Shown here piece after piece: positions 16,557 through 25,800 of a DNA stretch of 41,787 bases. Source of the DNA: SZUA-254 sp031379665 (lineage in GTDB: Bacteria > Bacteroidota > Ignavibacteria > UBA10030 > SZUA-254); contig JANNFI010000068.1 in assembly GCA_031379665.1 (NCBI GenBank), positions 1 through 41,787 of the forward strand, given 5' to 3'. The notes beneath the pieces were generated by a model. That model had not been told where the DNA came from, searched no databases, and saw only the letters and a list, made by a program, of their open reading frames with translations. How positions within the stretch are numbered: the first letter of the stretch is position 1; each line of letters starts with the position of its first letter. A program made the position numbers and the translations under genes.

Positions 16557-16881
16557 ACCCCGGCCCACAAACTCCCGGGTTACCGACGCCCGGGCACGTC
16601 CATTATTCCCGGGCAGACGACTGATCCCGGATTCACCAGCGTTATTTCACCCCGTTTTTTCTCCTCCCTGAGAAGCACCCTCTTCTTTCGGCCCGGTTAG
16701 GCCCGAATTCGGTGGCACGAACATTGCACCATTGACGGTGGGTTCTTATGACCGGGCCGCGTCCATCGCGTCGACCGCATCAGTCGTACCCGGCAGGACC
16801 GCTCACATCCATCATCGCCCATTCGTCCATTACAATTCCTGAAGCAACCAACCACACCATTCCCGATGATTGGAGGTCATT
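16557..16881 (+). other. Intergenic stretch between the transporter and citrate synthase
   Basis: About 325 bases without a supported gene. The left third holds several CCCGGG-type short repeats but no clear T-tailed terminator. The main recognisable element is the sigma-54 promoter at 16713-16728. About 140 bases of leader lie between its expected transcription start (near 16739) and the citrate synthase ATG. A 66-codon frame in the leader is Pro/Arg-rich, lacks any recognisable domain and is taken as spurious. Confidence 0.6.
16713..16728 (+). promoter_or_regulatory. Sigma-54 (RpoN) promoter of citrate synthase
   Basis: TGGCACGAACATTGCA matches the -24/-12 consensus TGGCAC-N5-TTGCA at every defined position. 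The GG (16714-16715) and GC (16726-16727) are separated by exactly ten bases as required. Transcription should begin about 12 bases after the GC. Such promoters need an NtrC-type activator; its binding sites would normally lie 80-200 bp upstream, inside the end of the transporter gene, and none was identified. Confidence 0.8.
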
Positions 16882-18240
16882 ATGCCAGACACCATCAAAA
16901 CCACCGAGAGCAAAACCGGTACACCGGCCGACAGCCCGAAGGCGCTGACGGTTCCCGACAACATCACGGTCATCGACAGCAGAACGAAGAAGGAGTATTT
17001 CTTCCCGATCACCCACGGCACCATCAAGGCGACCGACCTGCGCCAGATCAAGGCGTCGGACGACGATTTCGGCCTGATGACGTACGACCCGGCCTTCATG
17101 AACACGGCGTCGTGCCAGAGTAAAATCTCGTTCATCGACGGAGACAAGGGGATCCTCAGGTACCGCGGCTACCCGATCGAACAGCTGGCCGAAAAGAGCA
17201 CATACCTCGAGGTCGCCTACCTCCTCATCCATGGCGAACTGCCCTCGGAGTCCCAGTTGAGAACGTGGGCGCATAACATCACCATCCACACGATGCTCCA
17301 CGAAAACATCAAGAAGTTCATGGAGGGGTTCACCACCGAAGCGCATCCGATGGGGATGCTCGTGAGCACCATCGGAGCCCTCTCGACGCTCTACCCCGAT
17401 TCCAAGAACATCTTCGACGAAAAATCCCGCCTGCACCAGATCTACCGGCTCATCGGCAAGATGCCCACCCTCGCCGGGTACTGCTACCGCCACCGGATGG
17501 GCCTCCCCTACGTCTATCCGGACAATGAGCTCAGCTACACGGGCAATTTCCTGAATATGATGTACAAGATGACGGAACCGAAGTACGCGCCGTCGCCCGT
17601 GCTGGAACGCGCGCTCGACATCCTGTTCATCCTGCACGCGGATCACGAGCAGAACTGCAGCGCTAACGCGATGCGCAGCATCGGGAGCTCGCAGGCCGAC
17701 CCGTTCGTTTCGACGGCCGGCGCTGCGGCGGCCCTGTACGGACCGCTCCACGGGGGCGCCAACGAGCAGGTGCTCAGGATGCTCCACGAGATCGGCTCGA
17801 AGGAGAAGGTTCCGGAGTTCGTCAGGAAGGTGAAATCGGGTGAGGCGGGACGACTGATGGGCTTCGGCCACCGGATCTACAAGAACTACGACCCGCGCGC
17901 CAGGATCATCAAGCAGACGGCCGACGAGGTGTTCGAGGTGACAGGCCGTAACCCGCTGCTCGACATCGCCATCGAGCTGGAACGGATCGCGCTCGAGGAC
18001 GACTACTTCGTCAAACGGAAGCTCTATCCGAACGTCGACTTCTACTCGGGAATCATCTACCAGGCGATGGGCTTCCCGACCGACGCGTTCACGGTGCTCT
18101 TCGCGATCCCGAGGACGTCGGGCTGGCTGGCCCAGTGGCAGGAGCTGATTCTCGATCCGGAGCAGAAGATCGCACGCCCCCGGCAGGTCTACCTCGGATA
18201 CGACACGCGCGATTACACCGCGATGAGCAGGAGGAAGTAA
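16882..18240 (+). CDS. gltA: Citrate synthase (type II/hexameric-like)
   Basis: A 452-residue protein starting at ATG 16882 (MPDTIKTTESK), preceded by TGGAGG; the upstream in-frame TTG is part of that ribosome-binding site. Catalytic residues of citrate synthase are present: H290 (GPLHGGANEQ), H330 (GFGHRIYKNYDPRA) and D386 (NVDFYSG). The RGYPIEQLAE, LHADHEQNCSANAMR and SGWLAQWQE blocks are also typical. The length and N-terminal beta domain are like E. coli GltA (type II). It condenses acetyl-CoA with oxaloacetate at the entry of the TCA cycle. It stands alone, driven from the sigma-54 promoter at 16713 and ended by the hairpin at 18318. Confidence 0.96.
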   Translation: MPDTIKTTESKTGTPADSPKALTVPDNITVIDSRTKKEYFFPITHGTIKATDLRQIKASDDDFGLMTYDPAFMNTASCQSKISFIDGDKGILRYRGYPIEQLAEKSTYLEVAYLLIHGELPSESQLRTWAHNITIHTMLHENIKKFMEGFTTEAHPMGMLVSTIGALSTLYPDSKNIFDEKSRLHQIYRLIGKMPTLAGYCYRHRMGLPYVYPDNELSYTGNFLNMMYKMTEPKYAPSPVLERALDILFILHADHEQNCSANAMRSIGSSQADPFVSTAGAAAALYGPLHGGANEQVLRMLHEIGSKEKVPEFVRKVKSGEAGRLMGFGHRIYKNYDPRARIIKQTADEVFEVTGRNPLLDIAIELERIALEDDYFVKRKLYPNVDFYSGIIYQAMGFPTDAFTVLFAIPRTSGWLAQWQELILDPEQKIARPRQVYLGYDTRDYTAMSRRK

Positions 18241-18317
18241 CACCGCGCGCCACCGTCACACACCCCGGTCGAGGGCTGCGCAAACCGGCGTATCCCCCGC
18301 GCGGTCATTCGACCTTA

Positions 18318-18350
18318 GGAGCCCGTCCGACCCCAATCGCGACGGGCTCC
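18318..18350 (+). terminator. Likely terminator hairpin after citrate synthase
   Basis: GGAGCCCGTC and GACGGGCTCC are perfect 10-bp arms around a 13-base loop, followed by GGTGTTTTC. It lies between two convergent genes, directly ahead of the DUF2721 stop codon, and may serve both. The T-run is short. Confidence 0.6.
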
Positions 18351-18357
18351 GGTGTTT

Positions 18358-18810
18358 TCAGGGTCGTTTCCAGTTGGCTGGATCGACTTCGAGCTTGAAG
18401 GCCGAGAGCGACGCGTTGATGTCCTTGAGGAAGATCACGAGCGACGCGATGAGCGACGTCATGCAGACGATGAAGAGCGTGATGACCACGACGGAGCTGT
18501 CGTACCCGATAAGCGCGGTGAGGAAGAGGAGGATGATCAGTACCGCTGCCAGGAGGACGCTGATCGCGGCCAGGAAGATGGCGACCCTGACCATCCGCGC
18601 GCGGCTATAGAGAATCGAAAGCTGGTGTTCGGCCGAGATAAGGCGCGGTTCCTCGCCCTCCAACCGCAGCTCTCTGGTCAATTGCCTCGCCCGGTCGATG
18701 ATGCGAGCGAACCGGTTGGTCATCGAGAGGATCAGCAGCCCCACCCCCGAGATGAGGATGACCGGCCCGATGGAGACCTGGAGGATGGGAATGAGGTGTT
18801 CGATGGACAC
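18358..18810 (-). CDS. DUF2721-family membrane protein
   Basis: A 150-residue protein with three hydrophobic helices (about 7-28, 76-100, 103-128). The segment ILSMTNRFARIIDRARQLTREL after the first helix is the DUF2721 signature; the family is widespread and uncharacterised. It starts at GTG 18810 (reads MSIEHLIP), with an AGAGG site about eight bases upstream. It lies 11 nt after the stop of the RHH gene on the same strand, so the two may be co-transcribed. Confidence 0.8.
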   Translation of the reverse strand: MSIEHLIPILQVSIGPVILISGVGLLILSMTNRFARIIDRARQLTRELRLEGEEPRLISAEHQLSILYSRARMVRVAIFLAAISVLLAAVLIILLFLTALIGYDSSVVVITLFIVCMTSLIASLVIFLKDINASLSAFKLEVDPANWKRP

Positions 18811-18821
18811 GGGAATACCTC

Positions 18822-19076
18822 TTATGGTTGGGATCTGTGATGTTCGACGTATGAATCGATTAGTTGCCGGATCATTTGTTGATACTTTCCATTGTTCAGG
18901 CGTGCAATTTTTTTGAAAAAATCAACACTCGATTTGGAGAGCGACAACGTGACTTTGACCGAGTCTTGCCTGAAAACGAGCTGATCGGGTGAGGGGAGAA
19001 AATCCTTCACTTTCCGGACCTCCCGAATCGGCCCTTCCGTATACCTAACCGTTTTCGCGTTCATAGTTTTTCCCAT
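18822..19076 (-). CDS. Ribbon-helix-helix (CopG-type) regulator or orphan antitoxin
   Basis: An 84-residue protein. The N-terminus (KTVRYTEGPIREVRKVKDFLPSPDQL) is followed by VKVTLSLSKSSVDFFKKIARL and YQQMIRQLIDSYVEHH. This is the pattern of small RHH antitoxins often paired with BrnT-type toxins. No toxin gene adjoins it: the neighbours are a DUF2721 gene and a decayed HEAT gene. It may be an orphan antitoxin or a stand-alone repressor. A start at the second Met (19064) is equally possible. Operator-like repeats lie just upstream at 19099-19140. Confidence 0.72.
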   Translation of the reverse strand: MGKTMNAKTVRYTEGPIREVRKVKDFLPSPDQLVFRQDSVKVTLSLSKSSVDFFKKIARLNNGKYQQMIRQLIDSYVEHHRSQP

Positions 19077-19098
19077 CCCAATCGAAGGAGTTTATTCA

Positions 19099-19140
19099 CC
19101 ATACATATTATATGGATAAATAGCAATATTATTATATGGA
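19099..19140 (-). promoter_or_regulatory. Operator-like repeats upstream of the RHH gene
   Basis: TATTATATGGA occurs twice (19106-19116 and 19130-19140), 24 bp apart. The first copy is part of a near-palindrome, CCATACATATTATATGG (19099-19115). Two sites on the same helix face in an AT-rich promoter are what an autorepressing RHH dimer would bind. The assignment to the RHH protein is inference from position. Confidence 0.45.
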
Positions 19141-19180
19141 ATGAAATACCGCGTTGGAGAGGTCAGGGGAAATCCGTGAC

Positions 19181-19666
19181 ATGAAGGTGAGCAACCTTTC
19201 CCTCCGCGTCGACCTCGACGGCGACCCGCTGATCTGGATTGGAGGCGCCGGCTATGAAGAGAGCGTGACGTTCATCGAGGGCGCGTTCAGGAAAACGGCC
19301 GACGCAGAGGCGGGGAAGGAACTCGTGGTTGCGCTCGGCCTCCGCGACGAATCGAAGACGCCGCGTTCTGGCTCGGACAGACCCAGACCGAAGAAGCGCG
19401 GAAGATATTGAACGAAGTCGCCTGGGGAGAGTGTCGACCTGCTGATCGCGCTGGCGAGGGGACACAACGACGAGGACACCGAAGTACAACGATCCGCGAT
19501 GTATGCCCTCGCACAGGTCGAAGAGGGCGGCGGGGTCGACGAGCTCATCAAGATCGCCCGCACCCACCCCAACCCGAAGATCCGCAAGGACGCCATCTAC
19601 TGGCTCGGTCAGTGCGAGGATCCGAAGGCGCTCGACGTGCTGGTGGATATTGTAAAGGGGAAGTGA
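19181..19666 (+). pseudogene. HEAT-repeat protein remnant with frameshifts
   Basis: Three reading frames must be joined to recover a continuous HEAT-repeat protein. The first carries LIWIGGAGYEESVTFIEGAF and ELVVALGLRDESK. Around 19353 the frame shifts to AAFWLGQTQTEEARKILNEV. At about 19430 it shifts again to SVDLLIALARGHNDEDTEV, YALAQVEEGGGVDELIKIA and IRKDAIYWLGQCEDPKALDV, ending at TGA 19664-19666. The FWLGQ/YWLGQ repeats and the spacing match the C-terminal part of secreted HEAT-repeat proteins common in environmental bacteria. No signal peptide or N-terminal half remains. Two sequencing errors could also explain it, but the missing N-terminus favours a real remnant. Confidence 0.68.
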
Positions 19667-19687
19667 GCTGACGATTCGCCTGGCGTT

Positions 19688-20119
19688 TTATGTGATAATC
19701 CCCACCCTGTCCACTCCCCGCTCGTCGAATTCTTCGTCGTACTTCGCGATGTACGGTTTTTCGGCTTCGGCAAATTCCTCGTCGGTCATACCCACGACGC
19801 GCGCTTCACCCAGATCCGCGATCATGTCGCGATGGGCGAGCCCGTGTGAGAGCTCCTCGTACATCGCGTCGATGTTATAGTCGTCGACGATTTTGTTGAG
19901 CTCCTCGCCGAACGCCCGGGCGGGACGCCATTTTTTCAATTTGACATCATAGACCACAACGTCGTCGGACTGAAACGCCGGCGAGCGCGACAATACCACC
20001 TGCTCAGCGTCGTCGGTGCCCGGCAATTGCTCGTCCTTGAAGGCGTTGGCCACCCAGCTCCCCAGAAAGATCAATTTGGCCAGGGCACGGAACTGTTCTT
20101 CGGTGAGGGTAATCGTCAT
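19688..20119 (-). CDS. Hypothetical acidic cytoplasmic protein
   Basis: A 143-residue protein with no signal peptide or membrane helix and a strongly acidic composition. It opens MTITLTEEQFRALAKLIFLGSWVAN and ends YDEEFDERGVDRVGIIT. I recall similarly organised unnamed bacterial proteins with the same opening (hydrophobic helix including LGxW) and an acidic C-terminal helix, but cannot name a family or function. An AGGAT site precedes the ATG at 20119. Codon use resembles its neighbours, so it is likely a real gene. Confidence 0.65.
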   Translation of the reverse strand: MTITLTEEQFRALAKLIFLGSWVANAFKDEQLPGTDDAEQVVLSRSPAFQSDDVVVYDVKLKKWRPARAFGEELNKIVDDYNIDAMYEELSHGLAHRDMIADLGEARVVGMTDEEFAEAEKPYIAKYDEEFDERGVDRVGIIT

Positions 20120-20179
20120 CGGGATCCTGTAGATTTCGGAGGGGAAGAATTACCACCAAAATGGCGATTTTTCGGACAA

Positions 20180-20221
20180 TAAAAAAACCGGAGCGGGAGA
20201 GGTGTTATGCTCCCGTCCGGT
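20180..20221 (-). terminator. Intrinsic terminator of the 20304-21197 gene
   Basis: On the minus strand a GC-rich hairpin (ACCGGACGGGAG pairing with CTCCCGCTCCGGT, one bulged base, ten-base loop) runs straight into seven T residues. It lies about 80 bases after the stop codon of the secreted protein gene. Confidence 0.85.
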
Positions 20222-20303
20222 CACCATTGTGTCACCCGCCCGACTGAAAAACTACGACTCCGAGCGTGATCCTGTCGTGCGATCAGGTGTTCCCCTCATT
20301 CGT

Positions 20304-21197
20304 TCACTTCCCGGATCCCTTCGGAATCTCCCACTCCGAGAGCGGCCGGTCGATGACGAACTTCGTGGCGTACGCGTTAAGCTGCAACTCGTCCAGGCAT
20401 TTGATCGCCTTGTCCCAGTTGTATTTCGAATCCATCGCGAGCATTGATATTTCCGTCATCCGTTCACCTACTTTTGTAGCCTCATCGTATTTTCCCGCCG
20501 TCATCAGGTCAGTCATCTTCTTCGTCAGATCCCGCTGCTCGTTCACCAGCGCCGCGTCCGCGTCCTTGTAATGCTTATCGTGGATCACTTCACTCATCTG
20601 CCTGCCGTTGACGGTCTGAAAATACGACCACTTCACGTGCTCGTACTTCTCCAGGACCTTCGTGAGTTCGGGGTCCTCCAGGTGCTTCATCACCGAATTC
20701 ATATCCTCCCCTTCGGCGCCGATGAACTTCTGCGTGTAGGCGTTCTTGAGCCCGTCCAGGACGTTGACCACCGTGACGACGTAACTGTTCGGTTTGTCGT
20801 AGATCGTGACCCCGGCGCGATCGCCCCGGTAATCCACCGACGAACCGCCCTCGCCGATCACTACCCCCTTGCCTTCGAGGAATTTCATCACCTCCAGTGA
20901 TGGGACCACCGCGGCGTAGTAGGCCACAACATTATCATTGGCCGACTCGAATTTGCCCGCGGATTTTTCGTAATGGGCCTTGATCTTCACAAACGGATCT
21001 TTCGAAAAGAAGATCTGCATCCTCGATTCGATCGGCACGAACGGATAGTCGAACTTTTCGGGGGGACCGTACGGTTCGGCCACCGAGCCGGGATAGGCCG
21101 GGACGAGGAGTGTGCGTTTTTTGTCTTGAGGGAAGCAGACCGAAACCTGAAGGAGAAGAACAACGACCAGGAGCAGGATTGATGTTCGTTTTTTCAT
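20304..21197 (-). CDS. Secreted protein of unknown function
   Basis: A 297-residue protein starting at ATG 21197 (MKKRTSILLLVVVLLLQVS), preceded by AAGAGG; the open frame extends further upstream but a signal peptide fixes this start. Cleavage is likely after VCFPQ. The mature part contains PYGPPEKFDYPFVPIESRMQIFFSKDPFVKIKAHYE and an LTKKMTDLMTAGKYDEATKVGERM helix pair. I do not recognise a family. The single gene ends in a strong terminator; the cytochrome gene upstream ends 68 bases before its ATG, so both could share a transcript. Confidence 0.75.
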   Translation of the reverse strand: MKKRTSILLLVVVLLLQVSVCFPQDKKRTLLVPAYPGSVAEPYGPPEKFDYPFVPIESRMQIFFSKDPFVKIKAHYEKSAGKFESANDNVVAYYAAVVPSLEVMKFLEGKGVVIGEGGSSVDYRGDRAGVTIYDKPNSYVVTVVNVLDGLKNAYTQKFIGAEGEDMNSVMKHLEDPELTKVLEKYEHVKWSYFQTVNGRQMSEVIHDKHYKDADAALVNEQRDLTKKMTDLMTAGKYDEATKVGERMTEISMLAMDSKYNWDKAIKCLDELQLNAYATKFVIDRPLSEWEIPKGSGK

Positions 21198-21265
21198 CGA
21201 TGCCTCTTCGGTTGAGATTATTATTAAAATTGACGAATTGTCGCCAGCCGCTTCGGATTCTGGCA

Positions 21266-22531
21266 TTACTTCTTCTCCCACGTCCTGATGAAGGCGACGA
21301 TATCGTTCAACTCGTCGTCGCGAAGCGTCTTGCCGAACGACGGCATCTTCAGGTCCGGCATCCCCGCCTTGATGAACTCCGTCAGGTTCGAGTCCGCAAG
21401 CGACGAAGCCACCTCGGCGAGTTTGACGTTCGTCGGCGGCGCCCCGGCGCCATTCAGACCGTGGCATGCCTGACACCGAACCTGAAACAGGAAGCCGCCG
21501 CGCTCGGCGCCGCTGGAGCTTTTGGCCAGCGTCGAATATTCGTTGGCCGGTACGGTCCGCCTCATCGCCGGGATCGTTTTCAGGTACGCGTACATCGCCC
21601 GGAGCTCATCGACTTCGAGGAACTTATAATAGGCGTAGGGCATGTGGGTGGTGAGCGCAGTTCCGTCCGGCCTCATCCCGCCCGTCACCGCCGCCAGGAA
21701 CTGCTCTTCGGTCCACGCGCCGATTCCCGTCTCCACGTCAGGGGTGATGTTCCGGGCATACGAAACGAGCGGACTGCCGTCTTCGAAGCCGAAGGCGAAC
21801 GAGCTGCCGGCAAAAAGACTATCCATATAAAACTGCCCGTTCTCGAGATTGCGTGGGGTGTGGCAATCGGCGCAGTCGGCGACATAGCTCGAGATGTATT
21901 TCCCGTACTCCGGTGTAATGCCACGCGGCGGGGCGACGATCGGCGAGGTGACCGGGGTCATCGGGCCGATCATCCCGAATGTGAAGAGCGCTTTTGCGAC
22001 GAACGAGGGTTCCCTCTCTGGGACTGTGTTCCTGAGGGGTGGGAGCGTCCGCAGGTACGCGACCACCGCGAGCACATCCTCATCGGCCATGTCGTGGTAC
22101 CAATCGATCGGCATGATCGGGAAAAGAGGCGTGCGATCCTTCCTGATTCCTTCGCGCAGCGCCTGCACTATTTCACCGTCAGTCCAACCACCGAGGCCTG
22201 TCTCCATATCCGGGGTCAGGTTCCGCGAATACCATTTCCCGAAGCCTGGGCCCGCGGTCGAAAGGTCGAACTCCCTCCCACCGGACGATGACGCGAGTCC
22301 CGTGTCGGACGCGCTCTGGTGGCATCCCCAGCACTGGGCCTGGTACTTGAAGATGTACTCGCCGCGTGCAAGTGAGGCGGAGTCCCTGGGCGCCGTGAGG
22401 TTTGGCGCCGGCCTGCTGTCGGCCGAGTCCCATCGCATCTCGATGAACCCGATGAGGAGAAGGATGAGAATGATGAGTAGCCCGACGACCCCGCCAAGGA
22501 TCTTGAGGATGAGTTTCACCAGCTTCGGCAT
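21266..22531 (-). CDS. Membrane-anchored triheme c-type cytochrome
   Basis: A 421-residue protein from ATG 22531 (MPKLVKLILKILGG); an ATG at 22570 would add 13 residues. One N-terminal membrane helix (about 8-30) leaves the rest in the periplasm. Three heme c sites are seen: C67-WGC-H71, C220-ADC-H224 and C353-QAC-H357. Between them GxWTDGEIVQALREGIRKDRTPLFPIMP and GAWTEEQFLAAVTGGMRPDGTALTTHMPY repeat one module, and the last (AGMPDLKMPSFGKTLRDDELNDIVAFIRTW) is a classic mono-heme cytochrome c tail. It is probably an electron carrier or subunit of a dehydrogenase chain, like the cytochrome subunit of alcohol or gluconate dehydrogenases. No dehydrogenase gene is adjacent. It is divergent from the giant secreted protein gene. 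Confidence 0.88.
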   Translation of the reverse strand: MPKLVKLILKILGGVVGLLIILILLLIGFIEMRWDSADSRPAPNLTAPRDSASLARGEYIFKYQAQCWGCHQSASDTGLASSSGGREFDLSTAGPGFGKWYSRNLTPDMETGLGGWTDGEIVQALREGIRKDRTPLFPIMPIDWYHDMADEDVLAVVAYLRTLPPLRNTVPEREPSFVAKALFTFGMIGPMTPVTSPIVAPPRGITPEYGKYISSYVADCADCHTPRNLENGQFYMDSLFAGSSFAFGFEDGSPLVSYARNITPDVETGIGAWTEEQFLAAVTGGMRPDGTALTTHMPYAYYKFLEVDELRAMYAYLKTIPAMRRTVPANEYSTLAKSSSGAERGGFLFQVRCQACHGLNGAGAPPTNVKLAEVASSLADSNLTEFIKAGMPDLKMPSFGKTLRDDELNDIVAFIRTWEKK

Positions 22532-22841
22532 AAGTTCTTCTTCCGTGATTGTTTTCTTGAATGGCACCATAATAATCGGCCGGAACTCCTGAATCTACAG
22601 ATTTCGACGATGGAAGCAAACGGGGTCTAGGAAGGGATAATAACACCCCCCTGCCAGAAAAGCGCAAAAAATCCTCCCGATTCAACCCATTCCCTCTATA
22701 TATCCTTGCATTTCATACGGATTTTAACCTTCTTTGCGTTACTTCCCTCCAGGCGTTTTCCAGTGCCGATCTTCGGGTTGCGGTAGAGTTGTGGTCGATC
22801 GGCGTCCATCATCATTTTTACTCGTTCCAAGGATCAATGGC
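22532..22841. other. Divergent intergenic region between cytochrome and giant secreted protein
   Basis: About 310 bases between two divergent starts. TATATATCC at 22697-22705 and GGATTTTAACC at 22729-22739 are AT-rich enough to be promoter parts for the rightward gene, and CAGGAG sits about 15 bases before the alternative cytochrome ATG at 22570. Nothing else was recognised. The rightward frame is open from 22734 but that stretch has no signal peptide. Confidence 0.5.
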
Positions 22842-25800
22842 ATGAGACCTTTCTACTCCGTTGTACTGCTGACACTCCTCAGCATCCCCCTCCAGGCGTT
22901 TGCGCAGAAGGACCCCACTCTCTCGACGGTGTACTACACGATAACGCCGAGCGCGGGCGCCGGGGGAACGATCTCACCGTCGGGCGCAACGTCGGTGGCG
23001 GCCGGGAACAACAAGATGTTCATCATCACGGCCTATACCGGCTACCACGTCACGTCGGTGACGGTTGACGGGGTCACGACGAACGTTGAAACGTCTCCGT
23101 ACACCCCTGCATCCCGCACGCACACGTTCACCAATGTCACCTCGAACCACACCATCAGCGCGACGTACGCCCTGAATTACTATTCGATCACGGCGAGCGC
23201 GGACTCGGGCGGAGCGGTGACTCCGGAGGGACTCACCACCGTCACGTTCGGCACAACCCAGCCGTACACCATCATCGCCGACACCGGTTCTCACGTCAAG
23301 ACCGTTACCATCGACGGGGTGACGACAACCGTCGAATCGTCTCCGGTGGCCCCGGCGTCGTTCTCACACTCATTCGTGGGCGTCGCCGCCGACCACACGA
23401 TCAGCGCGACGTTCGCGGTGAACGTCCACCATATCACCGTAATCGCCGAGGACCGGGGGGACATCACCCCGGCGGGAACCGTCGCGGTCAACGGCCGGGG
23501 ATCAAAGGGCTTCAACATCGTGGCGGATTTCGGGTACCATGTGAAATTGGTCGTGATCGACGATTACCTGACGAACGTCGAGACCTCGGGCAACACACCT
23601 CCGACCTATTTCTACAAATTCCTGGATGTCCTGGCCGACCACACCATCAAGGCATCGTTCGCCCTCAACGGCTACACGATTGCGGCGAGCGCCGGCGCCA
23701 ATGGGCAGATCACGCCTTCGGGCGGGGTCGGAGTCACCCACGGGATGAACCAGCCGTTCACCATTACTGCGGCTCCCGGCTACCACGTCAAGGAGATCAC
23801 GGTCGACGGCGTGACGACGAGTGTGGAGACATCGTCCAAGACCCCCGCGTTGTATCCTTTCACGTTTCCAACAGTGTCCGCGAACCACACGATCAGCGCG
23901 ACATTCGCGATCAACGTCTATACGATCACGACGACCGCCGGTGATTTTGGATCGATCTCCCCCGCCGGTCCGGTGTATGTACCGCACGGAGGATCGGCGG
24001 CCTTCACCGCGACGGCCGACGCCGACCACCACGTCTCGACCATTCAGCTCAACGGAGCAGCGCCGGTGAGCGTGGAAACCACCCCCTTTGCCCCGGCCGG
24101 TTACCCGCACACCTTCACGAATGTTGTTGCCGACGGTTCGATCGGCGCGACGTTCATCGCCAACCTTTATTCGCTTGTGGTCCTGAAGGACTCGGACCCG
24201 CTCGCGGGCGATACGACGCTCGGATCGGTCGAGCTGGATCCGCTCGAATCCTATTACCCCCCGGGGACGATGACGACACTCACGGCGATCGCCAACACCG
24301 GGACGCACTTCGTCCGGTGGGTGCGCAGCGGCGAAACGGTGAGTACCGACAATCCGCTTGTTGTCCTGATTGACGGCAACCAATCCATCACGGCGATCTT
24401 CTCCCCCAACACGCCGGAGTCGTTCGTCGTTAATACGTTCATCGACTCGTTGAATCCTGACGACGGCCTCACCACCCTGAGGGAAGCGATCCTGGCGGCG
24501 AACGACAATCCGGGCCCCGACGATATTTCGTTCGACAGCCTGACAGCCGTCGCCCCGGGACCAAAGGTGATCGGCCTGCTCGAACCTTTGCCACCCCTCA
24601 CCGACGGCGTCGAAATCGATTTCAGCAACCTGACAGACCCTTCGGGTGAACCCCTGATCAGCATATCTCCCGCATACGAACCCGGATCGTACCCCGGCAG
24701 TAACGGTCTTGTCTTGAGTGGTGATTTTCTCCAGGAGGGGTATACCCCATCCGGCTCCGTCATTTCCGGTCTGGACATCAGCGGCTTTCCCGGGTCGGGT
24801 ATCGTCGTCCACAGTGACGGCAACCTGATCGAACAGAACGCCATCCACGATAACGGCGGCAACGGCGTCACGGTCGAGGAGTCGGATGACGAGGACGACA
24901 TCCCTCCTCCTTCCGGCAACTCCATCCTCGGCAATTCGATTCATTCGAACGGAGCGCTTGGGATCGACCTCAGCGGTGATGGCCCCACCGACAACCTCTA
25001 TCCCGGCGGCCCGACCACGCCGCTGGTGCGTCCGATCGTCGCTGACGCCGTGAATTTCCACGTGAACTACGCGAAAGTGAACTTCGCCACTCCGGGCGCG
25101 GCCGACACGGCCACGGTCGAGGGCTATCTGCTCAGCTGGCCGTCCACGCCCTTCCGGATCGAGGCCTTCCTCAACGACGTCACCGACCCTTCAGGCAACG
25201 GTGAGGGTCAGACCTTCATCGGTGCCACGACGGTAACCACCGACGCCGATTCTGCCTACGCCTGGTACGTCATCACGTCATCCCTGCCGCTTACTGCTGG
25301 TCAGTATATCTCCGCCACCGCAACGGACGAATTCGGTAACACGTCGGAGTTCTCGCCGAATTACACCGTCGGCAGCGACACTCGCATTTATCAGCCCGAC
25401 GAGTACGTCATCAATACGACGTTCTCCGGCATCCCCCTCCACTGGGGGGACGGCAACGCTGTGTTCAACCTCGCGCCGAGCGTGGCGGACGGAGGGTTCC
25501 AGACAGAGGTCGAAGCGTCTTTCGACGTCTGGAACGTCCAGGCGGTCAGGACCGACGCCTCACAGATTTTGCATTATACGGCCGACCCCTCACCCGACCC
25601 AACTGAAAATTGGGGAGGCACCCCTGACGGCATCCATAACGTGGTGTGGGTGACCGACGGCTGGACCGAGGACATCGGGGCGCCGGCGGCGGCGATCGCC
25701 GTCACGCGCGTCCGGTACAACGCTTTCAACGGCGAGATGAGTGACGTCGACATCGCCTTCAACGCCGAGCATTTTACGTTCGGGAATGCGGGCGAAGGGA

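Noticed and set aside
16780..18243. Minus-strand frame of 487 codons opposite citrate synthase
   Set aside because: Complete overlap with a gene with all catalytic residues; shadow effect.
22933..24411. Regular ~245-bp repeats considered as a CRISPR or DNA repeat array
   Set aside because: Units are coding, diverged at DNA level, and match a protein repeat family; no short identical repeats with unique spacers.
23502..25061. Minus-strand frame of 519 codons opposite the giant protein gene
   Set aside because: Arg/Val/Asp-rich reversed repeat region; no start site or motif.
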